In this document: piece after piece, positions 27,576-46,600 of the stretch
How positions within the stretch are numbered: the first letter of the stretch is position 1
Layout of the letters: the number at the start of each line of letters is the position of its first letter
Assembly (NCBI RefSeq): GCF_006094435.1
Contig: NZ_CP034783.1
Coordinates: forward strand, 4,801,001 to 4,865,000
DNA: 64,000 nucleotides
Source of the DNA: Pseudomonas sp. MPC6
Lineage (GTDB): Bacteria; Pseudomonadota; Gammaproteobacteria; Pseudomonadales; Pseudomonadaceae
Reading direction: 5' to 3'
Notes under the pieces: model-generated
The model's input: the letters and a program-made list of their open reading frames with translations, nothing else
Databases searched by the model: none
What the model was told of the DNA's origin: nothing
Position numbers and translations under genes: made by a program

Positions 27576-27629
27576 CCAGCGTCGATCAGGGGTCGTGTTG
27601 ATCAGTCCTGCCGCCAGTCGGCGCCCTTG

Positions 27630-27653
27630 TAAATTAACCCTCCCACCAGACGT
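27630..27653 (+). promoter_or_regulatory. PvdS-type iron-starvation box before pvdE
   Basis: TAAAT (27630-27634), 16 bases, CGT (27651-27653), 43 bp before the pvdE ATG. It gives pvdE its own PvdS promoter after the REP array. Confidence 0.8.
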
Positions 27654-27695
27654 TCTACTGGGTATCTGCCTTCACGACCCAAGGAACCGTCTTCC

Positions 27696-29345
27696 ATGAC
27701 CCAGCCAACCCGTGGCGCCATCGGCGAATTGTTCGCCCTGTTGAAACCCTTTCGGCTGATTGTCGCGGCCTCCATTTTCCTGGGCATGGTCGGCGGCCTG
27801 AGCGTCACGGTATTGCTGGCGACCATCAACAACGCCCTGCATTCGGAAACCGGCCTGAGCCAAGGCGTCGTCGCGCTGTTCGCCGGCCTGTGCCTGCTGG
27901 CGCTGGCCAGCTCGATCTGCTCGGACATCGGCACCAACTATGTCGGCCAGCACATCATCGCCACGCTGCGCAAACAGTTGGGGGAAAAGGTCCTGTCGGC
28001 GCCGATCGAACAGATCGAACGCTATCGCAGCCACCGCCTGATCCCGGTGCTGACCCACGACGTCGACACCATCAGCGACTTCGCCTTCGCCTTCGCGCCG
28101 CTGGCGATTTCGCTCACGGTGACCCTGGGCTGCATGGGCTACCTGGCGATCCTGTCGTGGCCGATGTTCCTGATCATGGTCGCCGCGATCCTGATCGGCA
28201 CGGCGATCCAGGCCTATGCCCAAAGCAAGGGCGTGCAAGGTTTCATGGCCGCCCGCGACGCCGAAGACGAATTGCAAAAACACTACAACGCCATTGCCGA
28301 AGGCGCCAAGGAACTGCGCATCCACCGCCCTCGCCGCCAGCGCATGTTCGTCTCGGGCATCAAGGCCACCGCCGAGTTCATCTGCAACACCCAGGTGCGC
28401 TCGATCAACACCTTCGTCATCGCCAAGACCTTCGGCTCGATGCTGTTCTTTGTCGTCATCGGCCTGGCCCTGGCGCTGCAAACCTTCTGGCCGAGCGCCG
28501 ACAAAACCGTGATGAGCGGCTTCGTGCTGGTGCTGCTGTACATGAAAGGCCCGCTGGAGCATTTGATCAGCACCCTGCCTATCGTCAGCCGTGCGCAGAT
28601 CGCCTTTCGCCGGATCGCCGAGTTGTCCGAGCAATTCTCCACCCCTGAACCGCACTTGCTGCTCAGCGACCAAGGCCACGTCCAGCCCGTGGTGTACGAA
28701 CTGAAACTGGCCGATGTGCGTTTCGCTTTCCCGGCAGCCGAAGGGGCCGCGCCATTCCAGCTCGGGCCGGTCAACCTGACCATCAAGCAAGGCGACATCA
28801 CCTTCATCGTCGGCGAGAACGGCTGCGGCAAGACCACGCTGATCAAGTTGCTGCTGGGGCTGTACACGCCGCAGCAGGGTGAAATCCGCGTCAACGGCGT
28901 GGGCATCGACGCGCAGAACCGCGACGACTATCGCCAGTTGTTCACCACCATCTTTGCCGACTACTACCTGTTCGATGACGTGGTCCAGGGCGATACGCAC
29001 ATCCCCGAAGACGCCAACAAATACCTGCAACGCCTGGAGATCGCGCACAAGGTCAGCGTCAAGGACGGCAATTTCACCACCACCGACCTCTCCACCGGCC
29101 AGCGCAAACGCCTGGCCCTGGTCAATGCCTGGCTCGAGGAACGTCCGGTGCTGGTGTTCGACGAATGGGCGGCCGATCAGGACCCGACCTTCCGGCGGAT
29201 CTTCTACACCGAGCTGCTGCCGGACCTCAAGCGCCTGGGCAAGACCATCATCGTGATCTCCCACGATGACCGCTATTTCGACGTGGCGGATCAATTGGTG
29301 CGCATGGAAAGCGGCAAGGTCATCACCGAAATGGCCCCTGCCTGA
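27696..29345 (+). CDS. pvdE: PvdE, inner-membrane ABC exporter of the pyoverdine precursor (ferribactin)
   Basis: A 549-residue ABC half-transporter of the cyclic-peptide exporter type. Residues about 15-300 hold six membrane helices. The ATPase domain has Walker A GENGCGKT (373-380), the variant signature LSTGQRKRLAL and Walker B VLVFDEWAADQDP, which is the usual PvdE version. PvdE moves the acylated, cytoplasmically made ferribactin into the periplasm, where PvdQ, PvdM, PvdN, PvdO and PvdP finish it. It has its own PvdS box and lies directly upstream of fpvA with a REP pair between. Confidence 0.95.
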   Translation: MTQPTRGAIGELFALLKPFRLIVAASIFLGMVGGLSVTVLLATINNALHSETGLSQGVVALFAGLCLLALASSICSDIGTNYVGQHIIATLRKQLGEKVLSAPIEQIERYRSHRLIPVLTHDVDTISDFAFAFAPLAISLTVTLGCMGYLAILSWPMFLIMVAAILIGTAIQAYAQSKGVQGFMAARDAEDELQKHYNAIAEGAKELRIHRPRRQRMFVSGIKATAEFICNTQVRSINTFVIAKTFGSMLFFVVIGLALALQTFWPSADKTVMSGFVLVLLYMKGPLEHLISTLPIVSRAQIAFRRIAELSEQFSTPEPHLLLSDQGHVQPVVYELKLADVRFAFPAAEGAAPFQLGPVNLTIKQGDITFIVGENGCGKTTLIKLLLGLYTPQQGEIRVNGVGIDAQNRDDYRQLFTTIFADYYLFDDVVQGDTHIPEDANKYLQRLEIAHKVSVKDGNFTTTDLSTGQRKRLALVNAWLEERPVLVFDEWAADQDPTFRRIFYTELLPDLKRLGKTIIVISHDDRYFDVADQLVRMESGKVITEMAPA

Positions 29346-29369
29346 TCGGGTGCTCGTGGCCATGCGCGG

Positions 29370-29480
29370 ACCTGTGGGAGCGGGCTTGCTCGCGAAGGCG
29401 GCGGCCCGGTCAATTTTGATGTCGTCTGACACACCGCTTTCGCGAGCAAGTCGAATCGTCGCACCGCCGCTCCCACAGGT
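29370..29480. repeat. REP pair between pvdE and fpvA
   Basis: A complete GTGGGAGCGGGCTTGCTCGC unit (29371-29400) and a diverged opposite unit (29439-29480) whose loop has been replaced by AAGTCGAATCGTCGCACC. The same odd variant occurs at 58725-58760. Confidence 0.8.
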
Positions 29481-29548
29481 TCTGCGCGGTTTTCACCCTC
29501 CAGAAATTTATTTTCCCGGTTTCTTTCCGGTTTTCCGTTCGTGCTGCG

Positions 29549-29569
29549 TCTAATAATCATTCCTATTAA
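29549..29569 (+). promoter_or_regulatory. Probable Fur box upstream of fpvA
   Basis: TAATAATCATTCCTATTA resembles the 7-1-7 Fur consensus (TGATAATNATTATCA) with about 10 of 14 fixed positions matching. It lies 45-65 bp before the fpvA start. No TAAAT-N16-CGT box is present, in line with FpvI rather than PvdS driving fpvA; the CGTCT just before the box could be the minus-10 of such an ECF promoter (inference). Confidence 0.45.
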
Positions 29570-29612
29570 CAAAAAACTCTGCACAACACTTTTTCAGGAG
29601 CTCAGGTAAGTA

Positions 29613-32081
29613 ATGCGACCTCAAACCCGCCGCACACCTCTCGCGCTGGCCGTACAGCGTCCGACTCTGCATCGCACCCTGTTCACCAGCGTACTGCTGA
29701 CCGCCACCTTGCTGGGGAGCTCGATGGCCAATGCAGCACCTGTAAAAGTAAGTATCCCGGTCCAGCCGCTGTCCAGCGCGCTGACTGAACTGGGCATGCA
29801 GACCAACCTGCAGATCCTCTACAGCCCGGACCAGGTTGCCGGAATCAGGTCCCGCGCGGTATCCGGTTCCCTGGAGCCTTCCCAGGCCCTGGCGGAACTG
29901 CTCAAGGGCACCGGCATTTCGTTCCAGATCAACGGCAACAGCGTCACCCTGGTGTCCGGCGGCGGCTCGAGCCTGCAACTGGGTGCGACCACCATTTCCG
30001 GCCAGGCCCTGGGCCTGAACACCGAAGACACCGGTTCCTACACCACCGGCGCAACCACCACCGCCACCAAGCTGCCGCTGACCCTGCGTGAAACGCCGCA
30101 ATCGGTGACCGTGGTGACTCGTCAGCAGATGGATGACCGCGGCGTACAGAGCGTGGGCGATGCGCTGAAGAATACCCCCGGTATCACGTCCCAGAAGTAC
30201 GACAGCGACCGTACCGAGTTTTCCGCACGGGGCTTTGCCATCACCAACTTTCAGTACGATGGCGTCAACATCCCCTACGACGGCGTGTACGGTGAAAACC
30301 CGAACAACACCGACGACGCTGCCAACCTGGACCGCGTCGAAGTCATCAAAGGCGCAACCGGCCTGATGACCGGTGCCGGCGACCCGTCCGCCACCGTCAA
30401 CCTTGTGCGTAAAAAGCCGACCAAGGAGTTCAAGGCTTCGGTCAGCGCCACCGCGGGTTACTGGGACAGCTACCGCACCGAAGGCGATATCTCTGGCTCG
30501 CTGACCGACTCAGGCAACGTGCGCGGCCGCTTTGTCGGCGCCATGCAGGACAAAGATTCGTACATCGACCACTACAGCCAGAAGAGAGACCTGTACTACG
30601 GAGTTCTCGAAGCCGACCTGACCGACGATACCCTGCTGACCCTGGGCGTCGACAAATCCAGCGCCACCCCGCGCGGCAGTTCCTGGACCGGTAACACGGT
30701 TTACTACGCCGACGGCGGCAAAACCAACTTCTCCCGCGGCTTCAACCCGGGCGCCGACTGGAGCCGTCGTGATTTCGACAGCACCACCTACTTCGCAAAC
30801 CTGGAACAAGCGCTTGCCAACGACTGGAAACTCAAGGTCAGCCTCGACCAGAAAACGACCGATCACGATACTCAACTGGCCTCGGCCAGCGGTGGTTTCC
30901 CGGACCGCGACACCGGCGAAGGCATGTTCTTTTACCAGGGGCACTGGGAAGGCCATCGCGTGCAGTACACCGGTGACGTGAACGTCTCCGGCCCTTTTAG
31001 CCTGGGCGGTCGCGAGCATGAACTGGTGGCTGGTTTCATGGCGGCCCACTCCACTCAGACTGGCGCAAACTTTGGCTCTCCCACCGATTCCGATGGACTG
31101 GTACCGGGCAACATCTTTGACTGGGCAGGCCATATCGCGAAACCGGACTTCCCGAAAATCGGCAAGTACGAGCGCACCCAGAGCCAGAACGGCGCTTACC
31201 TGGCCACGCGCCTGCGCCCAACCGACGACCTGTCGTTCATCCTCGGTGGCCGTGTCAGCACCTACAAGTACAACGAGGATTACACCTACTACCCGGGCGC
31301 CGGCCTGGCCGACACCCACGCCAGCTACAAGGAACACGGGGTCGTCACGCCTTACGCCGGTGTGGTCTATGACCTGAACGATACCTACTCGGTCTACGCC
31401 AGCTACACCAGCATTTACCAGCCACAAATCAACAAAGACATCAATGGCAAGACCCTGGACCCGGTTGAAGGTGACGCCTACGAAACCGGTCTGAAAGCGG
31501 CCTACTTCGAAGGCAAACTCAACGCAAGCCTGGCCTTCTTCCGCATCGAGCAGGACAACGTCGCTGAGTCGGTCGGCACCAATGAGATCACCGGCGACGG
31601 CATTTTCCAAGCCGTCGACGGTGCCACCACCAACGGCGTTGAACTGGAACTGGCCGGTGAACTGGCCCAGGACTGGAACGTATCGGCCGGCTACACCTAT
31701 GCCCGTACCCGCGACGAGGATCACCAACGCATCTACGGTTTCCCTCTGGCCACCAGCAAACCGGAACACGTGGTCCGCACCTTCACCACCTACCGTTTGC
31801 CCGGCGCGCTGGACCAGGTCACCGTCGGTGGCGGTGTCAGCTGGCAAAGCGCGTTTTACGGCCAGAGCTTTAGCCCTACCGATGGCAGCACCTCGCTCAA
31901 GCAAGGTGGCTACACCCTCGTCGACCTGATGACCCGGTATGAATACGACGATCACCTGAGCTTCACCGTGAACGCCAACAACGTCTTCGACAAGCGCTAC
32001 CTGACCGGCCTTGGCAACTTCGGCACCACCTTCTACGGCGAGCCGCGCAACATGCAAGTCACCGCGAAGTATGATTTCTGA
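29613..32081 (+). CDS. fpvA: FpvA, TonB-dependent ferripyoverdine receptor with signalling domain
   Basis: 822 residues. A long signal peptide (about 1-44, ending NAA) precedes the STN signalling domain (about 48-120: VSIPVQPLSSALTELGMQTN, QALAELLKGTGISFQIN). Then come the plug (about 150-290: LPLTLRETPQSVTVVTRQQM, VEVIKGATGLMTGAGDPSAT) and the 22-strand barrel, ending with the aromatic QVTAKYDF. The STN domain contacts an anti-sigma factor so that ferripyoverdine binding releases FpvI/PvdS. It is the only TonB receptor here, placed directly after pvdE, so it should recognise the pyoverdine made by the NRPSs downstream. A strong terminator follows. Confidence 0.94.
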   Translation: MRPQTRRTPLALAVQRPTLHRTLFTSVLLTATLLGSSMANAAPVKVSIPVQPLSSALTELGMQTNLQILYSPDQVAGIRSRAVSGSLEPSQALAELLKGTGISFQINGNSVTLVSGGGSSLQLGATTISGQALGLNTEDTGSYTTGATTTATKLPLTLRETPQSVTVVTRQQMDDRGVQSVGDALKNTPGITSQKYDSDRTEFSARGFAITNFQYDGVNIPYDGVYGENPNNTDDAANLDRVEVIKGATGLMTGAGDPSATVNLVRKKPTKEFKASVSATAGYWDSYRTEGDISGSLTDSGNVRGRFVGAMQDKDSYIDHYSQKRDLYYGVLEADLTDDTLLTLGVDKSSATPRGSSWTGNTVYYADGGKTNFSRGFNPGADWSRRDFDSTTYFANLEQALANDWKLKVSLDQKTTDHDTQLASASGGFPDRDTGEGMFFYQGHWEGHRVQYTGDVNVSGPFSLGGREHELVAGFMAAHSTQTGANFGSPTDSDGLVPGNIFDWAGHIAKPDFPKIGKYERTQSQNGAYLATRLRPTDDLSFILGGRVSTYKYNEDYTYYPGAGLADTHASYKEHGVVTPYAGVVYDLNDTYSVYASYTSIYQPQINKDINGKTLDPVEGDAYETGLKAAYFEGKLNASLAFFRIEQDNVAESVGTNEITGDGIFQAVDGATTNGVELELAGELAQDWNVSAGYTYARTRDEDHQRIYGFPLATSKPEHVVRTFTTYRLPGALDQVTVGGGVSWQSAFYGQSFSPTDGSTSLKQGGYTLVDLMTRYEYDDHLSFTVNANNVFDKRYLTGLGNFGTTFYGEPRNMQVTAKYDF

Positions 32082-32097
32082 GCGCTGAACTGAACTG

Positions 32098-32134
32098 AAA
32101 AATGCCCGTGTCGTGAGACGCGGGCATTTTTTTT
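32098..32134 (+). terminator. Rho-independent terminator of fpvA
   Basis: Inverted repeat AAATGCCCG...CGGGCATTT with a GTCGTGAGAC apex, followed by a run of eight T. It begins about 17 bp after the fpvA stop. Confidence 0.9.
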
Positions 32135-32164
32135 GGCTTGAGAATTTCGCTGATTGTGATGCCG

Positions 32165-32262
32165 TCTTCGCGAGCAAGCCCGCTCCCACAGGGAATCTTC
32201 AGTGAACACAGAATTCAATGTTCACATCGAGCAACTGTGGGAGCGGGCTTGCTCGCGAAGGC
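32165..32262. repeat. REP pair after fpvA
   Basis: Inverted GTGGGAGCGGGCTTGCTCGC units (32166-32192 and 32236-32262), intergenic, between the fpvA terminator and the convergent DUF6124 gene. Confidence 0.88.
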
Positions 32263-32319
32263 GATAGCCGCCCTGCTACAAATCCCGGCACCAGACATCA
32301 TGCACAAGGGCAGTGACCA

Positions 32320-32679
32320 CTAAGGCGGGTCGAGTCGATCCAGCGCCCGATTCACCGCCAACTCCCCCAGCATGATGACCTGCGCAATCCCCAGCAGTGA
32401 ATTACGACCCGGCCCCTCCATATGATCCGCCAGGTCCATGGCCATGACATTGGCCGATGCCAGCGACTCGCAGGCATGGGCCAGCAGCGTTTCGGTATCG
32501 AGCTCGGGGTTGACGGTGAACATGGTGCCGGGTTTGCGTGGCGTGGCCATGATGTTGGCGGCCGGATTGAGGTGATGGTCGAGCGCGCGTTCGGCGGCTT
32601 CGTGGAGTTGTCTTGAATCGAGGTTTTCGCAGGGGGATGCCGGATCGGTATCTGGCGGGTTGGGTGTGACCTTGAACAT
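32320..32679 (-). CDS. DUF6124 (DUF3077-like) family protein
   Basis: 119 residues from the ATG at 32677-32679, preceded by AGGAG; the frame is open 23 codons further up but that part is not protein-like. Opening MFKVTPNPPDTDPASP and the later ERALDHHLNP, DTETLLAHACESLASANVMA and RNSLLGIAQVIMLGELAVNR are typical of a small, helical, soluble family found in many copies in the P. fluorescens complex. Its function is unknown. It is unlikely to belong to pyoverdine metabolism; it sits between the fpvA terminator and an unrelated hydrolase, with a structured intergenic sequence upstream. Confidence 0.8.
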   Translation of the reverse strand: MFKVTPNPPDTDPASPCENLDSRQLHEAAERALDHHLNPAANIMATPRKPGTMFTVNPELDTETLLAHACESLASANVMAMDLADHMEGPGRNSLLGIAQVIMLGELAVNRALDRLDPP

Positions 32680-32752
32680 AGATGAAACTCCTAACGCGAA
32701 TAACAAAGGAACCATCACCCTCGCTACCAAACGAAAGGTGGCGGCCATACGC

Positions 32753-32890
32753 GGGTTGGTAGACCGGTCGCATTAGGAACCCGGCGCCCCTGAAGGAGCC
32801 CTGCGCATGGCCACCATAAAACAGAGTCCGGAGAAAGCGACTGCGTAAGGTGGCGCTATGCGCCTAATACGAAACGGGCTACCAAACCCG
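32753..32890. repeat. Imperfect long inverted repeat upstream of the DUF6124 gene
   Basis: GGGTTGGTAGACCGGTCGCATTAGG (32753-32777) continuing to CCCGGCGCC is matched in the opposite orientation by 32850-32890 (reverse complement GGGTTTGGTAGCCCGTTTCGTATTAGGCG). A third CTACCAAAC occurs at 32724. A perfect small hairpin CGCTG-TTTTT-CAGCG follows at 32893-32907. The region to 33150 has no gene that I can recognise and may be a structured leader or a mobile remnant. Confidence 0.55.
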
Positions 32891-33156
32891 ATCGCTGTTT
32901 TTCAGCGACCGACAAACGATAGAGCCCGCACCCAAGGCGCACAAGCCGGCGGATTCTGGCGTAACTGTAGGCAATGGCGCAAGGTGTTGTAGCTTGTAGG
33001 AAGTCATCTTGCGGGGGATTAAACAAGCGCAATTAAACACTGTTTAATGACGGGTAACGGTACTTACACGCGAAGTACATAAACGGAAAAAACAGTGCCT
33101 GCATTGTTAGTACGCGCATTTGTTGGAGCTATAGATTTGTATTGACTGTCAGGCAG

Positions 33157-33254
33157 TCTTCGCGAGCAAGCCCGCTCCCACATTTGATCTTCAGAGGCGC
33201 AAAATTTGTGTACGACATAGATCAAAATGTGGGAGCGGGCTTGCTCGCGAAGGC
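33157..33254. repeat. REP pair upstream of the DUF6124/hydrolase interval
   Basis: Inverted units of the GTGGGAGCGGGCTTGCTCGC family (33158-33183 and 33228-33253), intergenic. Confidence 0.88.
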
Positions 33255-33339
33255 GATGGTAGATCTACCAAAAATCTTCCTGCTTAATGTAAAAAACCGC
33301 TACCCCCTATCCAGGAATGGCGGCGTTTTGCATTTCAAT

Positions 33340-34296
33340 TCAAAGCTGCGAACGCACCCACCCCGCCACCTCCGCATGAATCCCTTCCACTTCACTCAGC
33401 AACCCACCCATGCGCATGAAGTCATGGGTCATGCCCGGCTGCTCCAGCAGCGTCACGTCATTACCGGCAGCGCGCAGACACTCGGTGTAGGCCAACCCTT
33501 CGTCATGCAACGGGTCATGGCCGGCCAGGTACACCAGTGCCGGCGCAACGCCTGACAGATCGTCAGCCAGCAACGGCGAGCAGCGCCAGTCCGCCAGGTC
33601 CTGGGTTGTGCGGGCGTAATGGGCGTAGAACCAGTCCAGCGTCGGCGTCTCCAGCAGGTAGCCTTCGGCGAAGTCGCGATGCGAGGCGCGTTTGATGGTG
33701 GCATCTGTCACGGGGTACACCAGCACTTGTGCCTTGGGTTTCAACAGTAATTCTGCAGGTTCGCGCACGGCCATGATCGACAACACCGTGGCCAGGGTCG
33801 CGCCGACGCTGTCACCAGCCAATGCCACCCGTGTGGCATCCAGGCCATGGGCCGCGCCTTCGCGGACCAGCCAGTTGCCGGCATCGCAGGCGTCCTGTAC
33901 CGGGGTGGGGAAACGCCATTCCGGTGCCAGGCGGTAATCCACCGTCAGCAGGGCGAAACCACCCTGGGCGGCCAGGCGACGGCACAGTGCGTCGTGGGAA
34001 TCGAGGCTGCCGACCACGTAGCCGCCGCCGTGGAAATACAGGACCACGGGCTGCAGTCCGTCGACCGGTTTGCCATCGCGATACAGGCGCGCCGACAAAC
34101 TATGGCCATCCCGCGCGGCAATGGTGAAGTCCTCGCAGGCAACGCTGTCCAGCGGCACGTCGAGAAAGCCTGAGGACGCTTCGAAGTCGATCCGTGCCTG
34201 TTGCGGCGACTGTTCGTGCATGGCGCGGCTTTTGCCGGTCAGGCGGCCGAATTCGGCGAGTTCGAGAAATGCTTCAAGTTCTGGCAAGACGGCCAT
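33340..34296 (-). CDS. Alpha/beta hydrolase, HSL-type esterase
   Basis: 318 residues from the ATG at 34294-34296 (AAGGA nearby); the longer open frame has no matching signal. The hormone-sensitive-lipase family signature is complete: oxyanion motif HGGGYVVGS, nucleophile GDSVGAT, acid LAGHDPLHDEG and catalytic His in MTHDFM. These enzymes hydrolyse short acyl esters; the natural substrate is not apparent. There is no signal peptide, so it is cytosolic. It sits between fpvA and the NRPS genes but has no PvdS box and no known role in pyoverdine biosynthesis. A REP array separates it from the NRPS end. Confidence 0.88.
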   Translation of the reverse strand: MAVLPELEAFLELAEFGRLTGKSRAMHEQSPQQARIDFEASSGFLDVPLDSVACEDFTIAARDGHSLSARLYRDGKPVDGLQPVVLYFHGGGYVVGSLDSHDALCRRLAAQGGFALLTVDYRLAPEWRFPTPVQDACDAGNWLVREGAAHGLDATRVALAGDSVGATLATVLSIMAVREPAELLLKPKAQVLVYPVTDATIKRASHRDFAEGYLLETPTLDWFYAHYARTTQDLADWRCSPLLADDLSGVAPALVYLAGHDPLHDEGLAYTECLRAAGNDVTLLEQPGMTHDFMRMGGLLSEVEGIHAEVAGWVRSQL

Positions 34297-34365
34297 GGGA
34301 TGAATCCTTTTACACAATGGGGTCAGTAATCGGGCGGAACACAATATTGAATCGAGCGAAGATCC

Positions 34366-34812
34366 CTTGTAGGAGCTGGCTTGCCAGCGAAGGACTCAAG
34401 TACGCCGCGTTTAGTCAGGAAACACGCGTTATCGTTGACGACCTTCGCTGGCAAGCCAGCTCCTACATGAGCGGGGATCCCTGTAGGAGCCGGCTTGCTG
34501 GCGAAGGACTCAAGTGCGCCGCGTTTAGTCAGGAAACACGCGTTATCGTTGACGTCCTTCGCTGGCAAGCCAGCTCCTACATGAGCGGGGATCCCTGTAG
34601 GAGCCGGCTTGCTGGCGAAGGACTCAAGTGCGCCGCGTTTAGTCAGGAAACACGCGTTATCGTTGACGACCTTCGCTGGCAAGCCAGCTCCTACATGAGC
34701 GGGGATCCCTGTAGGAGCCGGCTTGCTGGCGAAGGACTCAAGTGCGCCGCGTTTAGTCAGGAAACACGCGTTATCGTTGACGTCCTTCGCTGGCAAGCCA
34801 GCTCCTACAGGG
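34366..34812. repeat. Tandem array of four REP-pair units
   Basis: A unit of about 114 bp (REP, GACTCAAGTGCGCCGCGTTT, AGTCAGGAAACACGCGTTATCG, opposite REP, ATGAGCGGGGATC) is repeated four times head-to-tail from 34366 to 34812. Copies differ by only a few bases, including GAGCTGGCTTGCCAGC against GAGCCGGCTTGCTGGC. The internal open frames are artefacts of the repeat. The array lies directly behind the stop of the terminal NRPS gene. Confidence 0.93.
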
Positions 34813-34822
34813 GGGCTTTGTT

Positions 34823-46599
<11,777 letters not shown>

Positions 46600-46600
<1 letters not shown>

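Noticed and set aside
29346..29612. PvdS box before fpvA
   Set aside because: No TAAAT-N16/17-CGT is present in this interval; only a Fur-like site was found.
33340..34296. Hydrolase as PvdQ or another pyoverdine enzyme
   Set aside because: It is a cytosolic HSL-type esterase without a signal peptide or Ntn-hydrolase features and has no PvdS box.
34323..34796. 157-codon minus-strand frame
   Set aside because: It is a translation of the REP array, with the same peptide repeated four times.
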